DNA of 30,738 bases from Gammaproteobacteria bacterium HGW-Gammaproteobacteria-14 (lineage in GTDB: Bacteria; Pseudomonadota; Gammaproteobacteria; Pseudomonadales; Alcanivoracaceae). Below the pieces are notes generated by a model. It saw nothing but the letters and a program-made list of their open reading frames with translations, was not told the origin of the DNA and did no database searches. This document shows, piece after piece, positions 1-7,605 of the stretch. Positions within the stretch are counted from its first letter, which is position 1. Every line of letters begins with the position of its first letter. A program made the position numbers and the translations under genes. The DNA is taken from contig PGZG01000002.1 of assembly GCA_002840115.1 (NCBI GenBank), positions 1 to 30,738 on the forward strand. Reading direction: 5' to 3'.

Positions 1-72
1 TGCGCGATAGACCGTAGGCAGAGCCTTCAGTTCATCATCGGAAAAACCGAAATAGGTGTCTTGGGCTTCCAT
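1..72 (-). CDS. Start of a short-chain dehydrogenase-like gene (cut by window edge)
   Basis: Only the first 24 codons are inside the window, reading leftward from an ATG at 72. They encode MEAQDTYFGFSDDELKALP followed by TVYRA. This lead-in resembles the extreme N-terminus of some SDR-family oxidoreductases, in which a FSDDEL/LPTVYR stretch comes just before the Rossmann glycine motif. That motif would lie outside the window, so the assignment is from memory of the family and is tentative. A TetR-family remnant ends 25 bases upstream on the same strand, and the two were probably a regulator-plus-target unit. Another enzyme of lipid or xenobiotic metabolism is possible. Confidence 0.5.
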   Translation of the reverse strand, partial: MEAQDTYFGFSDDELKALPTVYRA

Positions 73-97
73 GTGCGTCGTCCCTCGAAAACTTCCG

Positions 98-600
98 TCA
101 CGCAATAGTTTCGTCTTCACTGCTTCGCGCGGGTTCGTCTATTCCGATTCCGCTGAACAGCATTAGGCACATATGGTCTGCCATCGTCTGTATGGACGTC
201 CTGCCTGGCTGGTACCATTCAACCGACCAGTTGAGCGCACCCATGAGCAGCATGCGCACGAGACCAAGGTCGATGTCGCTGCGTAGTGCCCTCGACTTTT
301 GAGCTTTGGCAAGTATGCGCCGCCAGAGTTCGGCGTAGGCGTCACGCAGTTTGATGTGGCGTCGCCGCACGTCTTCGGGGATCTGTCCGAAGATGCGAAT
401 ATTCGCGGATGTATAGTCGTCGAGTTTCAGCAGCGTGGTGAGATGCGCTTCGACGGCAGCGCGAATTCGGTCGCGGTGCGATGAGCCTGGAGGTAGGTGT
501 TCTTGGCTTTCCTCGACAGCTTCGTGAACCCGCCTCATGCCAATGTCCAGAACTTCTTCAAGGAGCTCGTCCTTCGAACCGAAATGGTAATAGAGGCTGC
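98..600 (-). pseudogene. TetR-family regulator, N-terminus missing
   Basis: Reading leftward, the frame shows SLYYHFGSKDELLEEVLDIG, which is the end of a TetR DNA-binding domain (recognition helix exit and helix 4), followed by about 150 residues of an all-helical ligand-binding domain with an IRIFGQIPEDVRRRH stretch. The first ATG in frame is at 538, but that start lies after the DNA-binding domain. Upstream of about 600 the frame stays open yet stops resembling TetR, and the DNA there codes for a methyltransferase on the other strand. About 35-45 N-terminal residues, including most of the helix-turn-helix, are therefore gone. A shortened product starting at 538 could not bind DNA as a TetR protein. 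The likely former target is the dehydrogenase-like gene just downstream. Confidence 0.8.
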
Positions 601-1321
601 GATGCTGGCGCTTAGCTGCGAGCGAGCAGAGCTGGCGGATGGCCAGCGTATTCTTGAGCTTGGTTGTGGCTGGGGCTCGTTATCTCTCTGGATGGCGGAA
701 AAATATCCACACAGTGCGATAGTCTCTGTGTCTAACTCTGCGTCGCAGCGCGCCTATATTGAGCAGCAGGCTTGTACTCGTGGATTGAAAAATCTGACAG
801 TCATTACTGCCGATGCCGCCACTTTTACCCCGGAAGGCAAGTTTGATCGGGTGGTATCCGTGGAGATGTTTGAGCATATGCGCAATCATCGAGAATTGAT
901 GCGCCGGATTCATTCCTGGTTGGTTCCGGGCGGGAAATTGTTCGTACATATTTTTTGCCATCGGGAATTGTTTTACCCCTTTGAAGCAGAGGGTGAGAAA
1001 AACTGGATGGGACGGTTTTTCTTCACTGGTGGGGTGATGCCATCGTTTGACTTGCTTGACCGCAGTCAGGATTGGTATCACTTGGATCAGGCATGGCAGG
1101 TTAATGGGCAGCATTATGCCAAGACCCTTGAAGCCTGGCTGGACAATACGGATGATCGGGTCGAGCAAATCATGCCCGTGCTGACGGCGACCTATGGGGA
1201 AAAGGAGGCGCGTATCTGGCTGCAGCGCTGGCGAATGTTTTTTATGGCTTGCTCCGAGCTGTTTGGTTATGGGGGCGGTACCGAATGGTTTGTGGCTCAT
1301 TATCGGTTTACTGCTGATTAA
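497..1321 (+). CDS. Cyclopropane-fatty-acid-synthase-like SAM methyltransferase, 5'-truncated (probable pseudogene)
   Basis: From about base 595 the frame is a clear class I SAM-dependent methyltransferase of the cyclopropane-fatty-acyl-phospholipid synthase type. It has AMLALSCERAELADGQRILE leading into the SAM-binding ELGCGWGS, then VVSVEMFEHMRN, PGGKLFVHIFCHRE and a C-terminal FFMACSELFGYGGGTEWFV. Relatives carry roughly 90-120 more residues before this point. Here the first 33 or so codons (497-594) are merely antisense to the tetR remnant. The GTG at 497 is only 2 bases from a GGAGGT at 489-494, while the TTG at 503 is 8 bases from it, so a chimeric protein might be translated by accident. 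The catalytic core is intact but the N-terminal substrate-side region is absent, so activity is doubtful. Confidence 0.75.
   Translation: MFLAFLDSFVNPPHANVQNFFKELVLRTEMVIEAAMLALSCERAELADGQRILELGCGWGSLSLWMAEKYPHSAIVSVSNSASQRAYIEQQACTRGLKNLTVITADAATFTPEGKFDRVVSVEMFEHMRNHRELMRRIHSWLVPGGKLFVHIFCHRELFYPFEAEGEKNWMGRFFFTGGVMPSFDLLDRSQDWYHLDQAWQVNGQHYAKTLEAWLDNTDDRVEQIMPVLTATYGEKEARIWLQRWRMFFMACSELFGYGGGTEWFVAHYRFTAD
594..603. other. Chimeric junction between two truncated genes
   Basis: To the left the minus strand reads as TetR (SLYYHFGSK). To the right the plus strand reads as methyltransferase (AMLALSCERAELADG). Both are recognisable right up to a few bases from this point and neither beyond it, so both genes lost their 5' ends at the same place. 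The exact breakpoint cannot be set more finely because the first residues on each side are degenerate. Confidence 0.75.
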
Positions 1322-1390
1322 GCTCTCAGCTAGATTGTTTAACTGAAGTAGCTAACTAAATCGGTTGATACGGCAAGGGAAGACCAAGGT

Positions 1391-2665
1391 ATGGCGCGTC
1401 GATCTGGTGTGCAGCACAGGCTAACTCGTGCATACCTTTTTCAGGTGGTGCTAATCAGTGTGGCCACTTTGGTGGGGGTTTGGGTAACCGCACAAATTAT
1501 TGAGAGAGTGCTTGTCAAGCAGGCCTTGGTGATGGAGGCCGAACATTTTTGGGATCTGTATGAGGCGAATCCGCAACAACATCGCCCGAATACGCGCCAT
1601 CTACTGGGTTTGCTGGATAGTCAGGATGTTATTCCTGATGCTCTTCAGGATATGCAGGAAGGTTACAGTCGTGTTGCTCTCGACGAGCAAACACCCATTG
1701 TCTATGTCGAGCGCCGAGGAACAAACACTCTGTATTTGATCTTTGATGAGCGTCGGGTTTCGGTGCTTGCGTTTGTTTTCGGTATTTTACCATTGAGCGG
1801 CGTGCTGCTGGTGATTTACACCCTGTCGTTCGTGACCTGGCGAAAATCTCGAAAGCTGGTTTCGCCGTTGGTTCGTTTGGCGGAACTGCTGCGACGAACA
1901 CCGGTGAATGATCCTCGGGCGGCACTGCCGGATTTGTCCATTGTTGAAGCAGAGGCAGATAGTGAGGTGGCGGTGCTTGTGGTGGCGCTTGAGGCTTATG
2001 CAGGGAAATTGCTGGGTTTTGTTAATCGTGAAAGGCAGTTTACTCGAGATGCGAGCCATGAATTGCGTACACCGCTGGCTGTCATTCGGGCCAATTTGGA
2101 GTTGCTGTCTGGGAGCCAGGCTAATCCCGCCGCCCTAAGGCGTATCGAAGATACGGTTGGTGACATGGAGGCACTCATTGAAACTTTGCTACTGCTGGCC
2201 CGCAGTGAGAGCAAGGTGCTTCCGGATGATGACATTATTGTCAATGATTTGGCGATTAATCTGGTTGAGCGACTGGATCCGTTGGCGTTGCGTAAACAGG
2301 TTGGAGTGCGAGTAGAGCAGTCGGTACTGTTGTCACTTCAGGCACCAGAAACCGTGTTAACCATGGTGCTCACCAACTTGCTTCGTAACGCGATTAATTA
2401 TACGGCTTCTGGTCATGTCACTGTCAGCATTGGTGCTGGTTATGTAGTGATTCAGGACACAGGGCCAGGTATGGACCCGACGCAGCTTCAGCGCCTTATG
2501 CAGCCCTTTGAGCGCGGTCAGGGAGTTGGTGAAAGCGGCCATGGTCTTGGTTTGGCGATTGTTCAGCGTTTGTGTGAGCGCTGTCGTTGGAAACTTGAGG
2601 TGGCGAGCGCTCTTGGTCAGGGAACCAGTGTTCGAGTATCTTTCCCACTTTGGCAGCGTCAATAA
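1391..2665 (+). CDS. Two-component sensor histidine kinase
   Basis: This 424-residue inner-membrane sensor kinase has two predicted membrane segments (about residues 14-36 and 124-147) around a periplasmic domain of about 85 residues. A HAMP-like region follows, then the HisKA domain with ASHELRTPL (phospho-acceptor His223). The HATPase domain has the N box NLLRNAINYT (Asn333), G1 DTGPGM (356-361) and G2 GHGLGLAIV (383-391), so all kinase motifs are present. The partner is very likely the OmpR-type regulator at 2708-3421, which is encoded in the convergent direction instead of the usual same-strand operon. The stimulus cannot be told from the sequence. The ATG at 1391 follows a purine-rich GGGAAG about 10 bases upstream. 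Confidence 0.92.
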   Translation: MARRSGVQHRLTRAYLFQVVLISVATLVGVWVTAQIIERVLVKQALVMEAEHFWDLYEANPQQHRPNTRHLLGLLDSQDVIPDALQDMQEGYSRVALDEQTPIVYVERRGTNTLYLIFDERRVSVLAFVFGILPLSGVLLVIYTLSFVTWRKSRKLVSPLVRLAELLRRTPVNDPRAALPDLSIVEAEADSEVAVLVVALEAYAGKLLGFVNRERQFTRDASHELRTPLAVIRANLELLSGSQANPAALRRIEDTVGDMEALIETLLLLARSESKVLPDDDIIVNDLAINLVERLDPLALRKQVGVRVEQSVLLSLQAPETVLTMVLTNLLRNAINYTASGHVTVSIGAGYVVIQDTGPGMDPTQLQRLMQPFERGQGVGESGHGLGLAIVQRLCERCRWKLEVASALGQGTSVRVSFPLWQRQ

Positions 2666-2680
2666 GGTGCTGCCAAAGTG
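2646..2680. terminator. Perfect 12-bp hairpin between convergent kinase and regulator genes
   Basis: CACTTTGGCAGC (2646-2657) is exactly complementary to GCTGCCAAAGTG (2669-2680), with an 11-base loop. The left arm codes for the last residues of the kinase and the stop codon lies in the loop. There is no clear T-run on either side, so it may be a bidirectional transcript-end hairpin without a classical U-tract. Confidence 0.6.
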
Positions 2681-2707
2681 CTTTCCAAAGTGTGAAGAAA
2701 CACAGAT

Positions 2708-3421
2708 TTATTGTGTGACGGCCTGTTCCGTGACCCGCACCGCAAAGCCAACACCAGGTAAAGTTTCCAGAAGCGGTAGGGGAAACGGTTTGTCGATGGC
2801 TTTGCGAAGGTTGTACAGGTGACTTCTCAAAGCATCTGAGTCCGGCACCAAATCTCCCCACAGTTCCTGCTCAAGTTGATCGCGGCTAACGACCCGTGGT
2901 GATTCACGCATCAAAATGCGCAGAATGCGAAACGCTGTGGGAGAAAGTTTGAGGACCTGGCCTCCCCGCCGCACTTCTTGACGTGCCGGGTCAAGTTCCA
3001 AATCAGATACTTTCAATACGTGTGGGGCGACTTCCCCGCGATTACGTCGAACTTGGGCCTGTACCCGGGCGAGCAGCTCTGGCAGCGCAAACGGTTTCAC
3101 CAGATAATCGTCGCCACCCTGAGAGAATCCTTCCAGTTTGTCATCAAGGTGATCGCGGGCAGTGAGGAATATCACCGGTGTAGTGAGGGTCAGATCTTTA
3201 CGCAAATAATTGCACAAGGAATAGCCGTCCTCTCCGGGTAGCATGATATCCAGGAGGATCAGATCATAGTGATGTTCCCGTAGCAGCTCTCTGGCCAGTC
3301 TTGCATCCCCGGCATAATCAACGCTGGCGCCTTGTTGTTCCAGGAATTCCAACACGCTTTGGGCTAGCTGCCGATGATCTTCGACGAGTAGCAATGACAG
3401 GTTCTGCAGGGCTTGACTCAT
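2708..3421 (-). CDS. OmpR-family DNA-binding response regulator
   Basis: This 237-residue protein has an N-terminal receiver domain (acidic pair VEDH near residue 14, phospho-acceptor Asp58 in LILLDIMLPGEDG, signalling Thr in FLTARD, Lys in DDYLVKPF). A C-terminal winged-helix domain of the OmpR/PhoB type follows (LSPTAFRILRILM, then LRSHLYNLRKAID and a LETLPGVGFAV hairpin). The start at 3421 is chosen because AAGGAG stands 9 bases upstream. The longer frame up to 3481 adds an unrelated leader. It is the probable target of the kinase that converges on it from the left. The diguanylate cyclase gene lies 77 bases upstream on the same strand and may be co-transcribed, which would tie the two-component system to c-di-GMP output. 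Confidence 0.93.
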   Translation of the reverse strand: MSQALQNLSLLLVEDHRQLAQSVLEFLEQQGASVDYAGDARLARELLREHHYDLILLDIMLPGEDGYSLCNYLRKDLTLTTPVIFLTARDHLDDKLEGFSQGGDDYLVKPFALPELLARVQAQVRRNRGEVAPHVLKVSDLELDPARQEVRRGGQVLKLSPTAFRILRILMRESPRVVSRDQLEQELWGDLVPDSDALRSHLYNLRKAIDKPFPLPLLETLPGVGFAVRVTEQAVTQ

Positions 3422-3498
3422 GATCTTGCTCTCCTTGTGAGTGAGCATAGCATGGCGAGCATGCAGTGAAGGATGGATCAAGAGTGCTCAAGCCGTTC

Positions 3499-4407
3499 TC
3501 AGGGCCTCCCCAGACGCGGGGTGCGAGATGCCTTGTTGGCATACATTGAATGGTCGGCGCGGCACAGGGTGTCTTGTAGGCTTTCTCCGGGCCTGAGACT
3601 GGCCTTGCCTACGGAGGCATCAATCTTGACGGTGTTGAGTGCTGTCGCCAGACGCTGCTCAAAGCTACGGGCCTGCAGTGAGTCCGTGTTGACCAGCAGT
3701 ACAGCAAACTCGTCACCCCCTATGCGGGCAACAATATCCGGCTGGCGGGTGGTTTCGGCCAGAACGGTGCCGATTCGTCGAATGAGCCGGTCTCCGGCGC
3801 AGTGTCCTTGAATATCGTTAATGCGCTTCAGGTTATCAAGATCAATGGCCAAAATGGTGCAGGTATGATCGTAGCGTTGGCAGCGAGCTTGCTCCCGAAC
3901 GAGTTGGTTATTCCAGCCGCGCCGGTTGAGTAGGCCTGTCAGGCTGTCGGTTTCTGCATCAAGTTGGGCCTGAGCTAGCTGGCCTAGCAGTTTCTGGGTT
4001 AGTTGCAGCTGGTTTAACAAGGCATCGAACAGGCTGGCTTTCGAGCGCATTAACAATAAGGTGGCGTCATTTTTCTGAGGAGGGCCGGACATCCACACCC
4101 CGAGATAGCCGCTGGTCGGCTTTTCCAGGCAGCGATCGTCGAGAGGAACCCAGATTGCGGTGCCACCGCCAAGCAGAATGGGTTGTGACCCTTGCGGGGC
4201 TGGCAACATGGCGCCTTCTCGCAAAGGGCCGTCTCCGCTGCAGAGCAATATGCGAACGCCATCGCCATGGGTTTCGGCAATGAGCCACTGGCTTGGGGGG
4301 TGCGCTTGACTGATAGAGATTAGTGATGGCCGTGCAATATCTTCGAAGTCGGACCACTGAGGCAGTGTTAGCAAGGACGGTGTTAACGAAGACGGTGTTA
4401 ATGACAT
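3499..4407 (-). CDS. Diguanylate cyclase with GAF-like N-terminal domain
   Basis: This 302-residue, apparently cytoplasmic protein has no membrane segment. Residues about 15-125 look like a small GAF-type sensor domain (ILLGGGTAIWVPLDD, SGYLGVWMSG), a weak call. A short helical linker leads into DSLTGLLNRRGWNNQ at 154-168 and the GGDEF domain. The active site is intact as GGDEF (230-234), and an allosteric I-site RQPD sits at 221-224, the standard five residues upstream, so product inhibition by c-di-GMP is expected. The ATG at 4407 is preceded by a GGAG. The gene lies upstream of the response regulator on the same strand. The N-terminus has a small internal repeat (SSLTPSLLT) matched by repeated DNA. 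Confidence 0.9.
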   Translation of the reverse strand: MSLTPSSLTPSLLTLPQWSDFEDIARPSLISISQAHPPSQWLIAETHGDGVRILLCSGDGPLREGAMLPAPQGSQPILLGGGTAIWVPLDDRCLEKPTSGYLGVWMSGPPQKNDATLLLMRSKASLFDALLNQLQLTQKLLGQLAQAQLDAETDSLTGLLNRRGWNNQLVREQARCQRYDHTCTILAIDLDNLKRINDIQGHCAGDRLIRRIGTVLAETTRQPDIVARIGGDEFAVLLVNTDSLQARSFEQRLATALNTVKIDASVGKASLRPGESLQDTLCRADHSMYANKASRTPRLGRP

Positions 4408-4669
4408 CTGGTGCTCCAGTGGTGCTCCGAACAGTTCCCGGTGTTTCGGCAGGCTGGCCCGTTTAAATGGGCCTGAAATGAGTGCCTGAGAAAAGCGCGC
4501 CGCGATTGTGCGCCTAAAAGTATTATTAAAATGACATCTATTTCACACTTTTTTAACAATACGAAGGTTGCCTTAGCTATCAATTCATGCAAGAGGCTGC
4601 TATAGTTCGCGCCTCTTAAATCAGGTGGCCGACGCAGTGAACTGCAAGCGCCACGTTAAAAGGTGCTTA
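4408..4669. promoter_or_regulatory. Divergent intergenic region with probable deaD promoter
   Basis: This is the AT-rich region between the leftward diguanylate cyclase and the rightward deaD. An extended -10 element TGCTATAGT at 4598-4606 (TGN plus TATAGT) is the best promoter candidate for deaD. It lies inside a small inverted repeat AGAGGC/GCCTCT (4592-4597 and 4611-4616), which could be an operator or an early RNA hairpin. No good -35 box is seen at the right distance, as is usual for extended -10 promoters. I see no convincing coding potential here. Confidence 0.4.
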
Positions 4670-6409
4670 ATGTCTACTGAAAACGCTCTGTCAGGGTTTG
4701 AAGCCCTGGGCCTGCCTTCGTCTGTGCTCGCCACTCTTGCTTCTCTTGATTACCTCCAGCCGTCGCCGATTCAGGCGCAAATGATCCCTCTGATGCTGTC
4801 TGGCCGTGATGTAATTGGTCAGGCTCAGACTGGCACCGGTAAAACCGCTGCTTTTGCGCTGCCTTTGATTGCTCGTTATGCCGGTATTAATGCCAGCCAT
4901 GTTCAGGTGCTTGTTTTGGCGCCAACTCGGGAGCTTGCCTTGCAAGTGGCAGAAGCCTTTACCCGTTATGCGGCAGGCAATCCGCAGATGCGTGTTGTCA
5001 GTTTATGTGGCGGCATGGATTATCGGCCGCAAACCAAGGCGCTGCGTGATGGCGTTCAGTTCGTGATTGGTACGCCGGGCCGGGTTATTGACCATTTGAA
5101 CCGCGGCACCCTGAAGCTCGACCAGTTGGAATGTTTGGTGCTGGATGAAGCGGATGAAATGCTGCGAATGGGTTTTATCGATGATGTGGAAGCGGTTTTG
5201 GCCGCCATGCCTGATATCTGCCAGGTTGCCTTGTTTTCGGCGACGATGCCGGTGCCTATTCGTAAGCTGGCGCAGAAATATCTGAAAAATCCTGAAGAAA
5301 TCACTATTAAATCAAAAACAGAAACGGTGGCGGCAATTCGTCAGCGCTATTTGTTTGTGCCGCAACGTGAAAAGCTTGACGCATTGGTTCGGGTGCTGGA
5401 AACGGAAGATTATGATGCCGTGCTGGTGTTTGCGAGAACCAAGGAAAGCACCACAGAGTTGGCTGACTATCTTCAGCGGCAGAACTATCGTGCAGTGGCG
5501 CTCAATGGCGATATGGCTCAGGCACAGCGGGAGCAAACCGTTGAACAACTGAAAAACAAGCGTATTAATATTCTGGTAGCCACCGATGTTGTAGCTCGTG
5601 GTTTGGATGTGCCGCGTATTTCCCATGTGATTAACTATGATATTCCGTTTGATGCGGAAACCTATGTGCATCGGATTGGCCGCACCGGCCGAGCTGGGCG
5701 CGAGGGTGACGCTATTCTTTTTGTTACCCCGAAAGATAAGCGTTTGCTGCAGACCATCGAGCGAGTGACTCGTCAGAAGGTTGAAGAAATGCCGGTGCCA
5801 ATGGCTGCGGATATTAATGCTGCACGTGAGCGCCGCCTTAAGGAGCAGCTGGAAGCTGTTTTGACAAAAGGTAAGCTGGAGCCGTTCCGCTCCCTGCTGG
5901 AGCAGTGGCAAACCACGCTCGGTCTTGATGCGCTGGATATGGCTGCGGCCATGGCGGTTGTGGCTCAAGGGGATCGACCGTTCCATGCGAGCGATCGCCC
6001 GATGGCGAAGATCCGCGAGCAGTCGGCTGCTGGGGCTGGCGTTAAAATTGAATACCGTGAGCGGCCAGCCCGTCGTGGTGAAGCCGATCGTGGTGAGCGT
6101 CGCGTGGGTAAGGCCCCGACACCGCCGGAGTCCGGCATGGTGCGTTACCGGATAGCGGTGGGCCGTAAACACGGTGTTAAGCCCTCCAACATTGTTGGCG
6201 CGATTGCCAATGAGGCCAATATCAATAGCCAGAATATTGGTCGTATCGATATTTTTCCGGAGTTCTCCACCGTGGACTTGCCGCAAAGCATGCCGTCCTC
6301 AAGCTTGCAGCATCTTCGCACAGTATGGGTTTCCGGCCAGAAGTTGTCGATTGCCCCTTGGAGCGACAAGCCTCCGGTTGCCAGCAAGCCGCGCCGCGCA
6401 AAGGCCTGA
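4670..6409 (+). CDS. deaD: Cold-shock DEAD-box RNA helicase DeaD/CsdA
   Basis: This ATP-dependent RNA helicase of 579 residues is expected to act in ribosome assembly, mRNA unwinding and decay at low temperature. The motifs are in order: F-aromatic Q-motif GFEALGL...PSPIQ (9-35), Walker A AQTGTGKT (52-59), PTREL (85-89), GG and TPGR (135-138), DEAD (159-162), SAT (190-192), ARGLD (309-313) and HRIGRTGR (334-341). The C-terminal part has a DbpA-type RNA-binding domain, about 480-555 (VRYRIAVGRKHGVKPSNIVG and IGRIDIFPEFSTVDLP), which with the overall length separates DeaD/CsdA from RhlE/RhlB. The ATG at 4670 follows AAAAGG. The GTG at 4625 gives a longer but non-family leader. The gene has its own terminator and is apparently monocistronic. 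Confidence 0.95.
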   Translation: MSTENALSGFEALGLPSSVLATLASLDYLQPSPIQAQMIPLMLSGRDVIGQAQTGTGKTAAFALPLIARYAGINASHVQVLVLAPTRELALQVAEAFTRYAAGNPQMRVVSLCGGMDYRPQTKALRDGVQFVIGTPGRVIDHLNRGTLKLDQLECLVLDEADEMLRMGFIDDVEAVLAAMPDICQVALFSATMPVPIRKLAQKYLKNPEEITIKSKTETVAAIRQRYLFVPQREKLDALVRVLETEDYDAVLVFARTKESTTELADYLQRQNYRAVALNGDMAQAQREQTVEQLKNKRINILVATDVVARGLDVPRISHVINYDIPFDAETYVHRIGRTGRAGREGDAILFVTPKDKRLLQTIERVTRQKVEEMPVPMAADINAARERRLKEQLEAVLTKGKLEPFRSLLEQWQTTLGLDALDMAAAMAVVAQGDRPFHASDRPMAKIREQSAAGAGVKIEYRERPARRGEADRGERRVGKAPTPPESGMVRYRIAVGRKHGVKPSNIVGAIANEANINSQNIGRIDIFPEFSTVDLPQSMPSSSLQHLRTVWVSGQKLSIAPWSDKPPVASKPRRAKA

Positions 6410-6426
6410 TATTGTTAATGCCAAGT

Positions 6427-6457
6427 AAAGAAACGGGGCCTTAGGCCCCGTTTCTTT
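6427..6457. terminator. Intrinsic terminator after deaD (bidirectional)
   Basis: A perfect 14-bp stem, AAAGAAACGGGGCC (6427-6440) paired with GGCCCCGTTTCTTT (6444-6457), has a TTA loop. The A-rich outer left arm and T-rich outer right arm let it work in both directions, ending deaD from the left and the convergent gene at 6506 from the right. Confidence 0.93.
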
Positions 6458-6505
6458 ATGGGTGTCTGGCCGAGTTTTCACCAGAAGTCATAAGACTCAA
6501 TGGTG

Positions 6506-7513
6506 TTAGCCGATTATTTTGCGGGCAGCATCGCTGTGATAGAACGGCTCCAGTTGGCTGCGCACCACTTTTTCAAGGATGCCTTTTTTCTTTAATACGC
6601 CGAGAACATGCGGAGCATAGTGCATGGCTTCGGCAACGATCATATCGCGATCAACCCCCATTTCTTCCAGCAATTCATTCAAAGTGCTTTTGCCATACTT
6701 GCGGAAGAAGAAATCGATGCCGGCGTCGATCATGTCTCGATAGTAGTCCGTTTTCCTCAATTCGCGCCAATATTCGAAGCCAATTACAAAAAAATCTTCA
6801 ATGTCTGATTCGCTAACATAGTTTTTGAATGCGGACACCTTGTTAAGTTTGATCTCGTTCCAGACATCAGTGGCAATGCGAGATATCTTTTCATCGGAAA
6901 GGTTGCGAATAAGGAATTTCTCACTTTGCTTTAATGATGCATTGATATTCTGGCCAATATATTTCTTGATGCCTGCCTCTGCATTGGGAGAAGCCATATC
7001 CATAACACTTTTCCCGAGCTTCATCATTGAGGCTGCGCCGGGTATCTTTTTGGTCAAAGGATTTTTGGTGATGTAATCGGTAATGCCATGATAGAGAACT
7101 TCGGAGATCATCTCTCCATAGATTGGGTTGCTAACAGCCTCTTTGATGAGTCGTTCGCGAACGTCTTTCATTTCGACAATTTTTTTCATTAACTCCCGAA
7201 ATTGGTCGTCGGTGAGCAAATCAAAAAGCTTGTTGTCGTCGTGACTCTTCAGGCTGTAGAGATCGCGGGCAATTTCGCCGACAAGTTCAGGGATTGCTGG
7301 TGGTATTTCGTGGTGAATGGCATAGCGATGGGCGGTTTGCTTGATCATTGCCGGAGAGACCACGTCCGCCAGTTTTAGTTTGCTGCTGTGGCCGAGTACA
7401 TCATCAATAAGTTCCTGTACCCGTACCTCCAGTTGCTTGCCGGCCAGTTGGTCCATCATAAAGCCGACATGGGCATCCAGCAGTGCCTGAGCGTTTTCAG
7501 AAAGCGTGGTCAT
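6506..7513 (-). CDS. Conserved protein of unknown function, 335 residues
   Basis: I do not recognise a named domain. The protein is soluble, strongly helical and charged, with no signal peptide or membrane segment. It has short helical blocks such as ELIDDVLGHSSKLKLADVV, LTDDQFRELMKKIVEMKDVR, SDIEDFFVIGFEYWRELRKT and LEEMGVDRDMIVAEAMHYAP. The impression is of a family of hypothetical proteins kept in marine gammaproteobacteria, but that is from memory. The start at 7513 is preferred because a GAGGGG lies 7 bases before it. The frame reaches 7528 only through a TTG that overlaps this ribosome-binding site. It lies downstream of the desaturase on the same strand, 92 bases away, and ends at the shared terminator. 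Confidence 0.8.
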   Translation of the reverse strand: MTTLSENAQALLDAHVGFMMDQLAGKQLEVRVQELIDDVLGHSSKLKLADVVSPAMIKQTAHRYAIHHEIPPAIPELVGEIARDLYSLKSHDDNKLFDLLTDDQFRELMKKIVEMKDVRERLIKEAVSNPIYGEMISEVLYHGITDYITKNPLTKKIPGAASMMKLGKSVMDMASPNAEAGIKKYIGQNINASLKQSEKFLIRNLSDEKISRIATDVWNEIKLNKVSAFKNYVSESDIEDFFVIGFEYWRELRKTDYYRDMIDAGIDFFFRKYGKSTLNELLEEMGVDRDMIVAEAMHYAPHVLGVLKKKGILEKVVRSQLEPFYHSDAARKIIG

Positions 7514-7605
7514 AGTGTTTCCCCTCAATAATCAGTGCAGGGGAGTGTAGGAAGACTGTCGGCTTGGCGCCAGTAGCCAATGACGCCAATTACAGGGCCC
7601 GCAGG

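Noticed and set aside
680..1300. 206-codon antisense frame within the methyltransferase
   Set aside because: The plus-strand frame carries the SAM-binding and family motifs; the antisense frame resembles nothing.
5312..6286. 324-codon open frame antisense to deaD
   Set aside because: It lies wholly inside a certain gene, has no ribosome-binding site or recognisable domain, and its composition is that expected from the opposite strand of a biased coding sequence.
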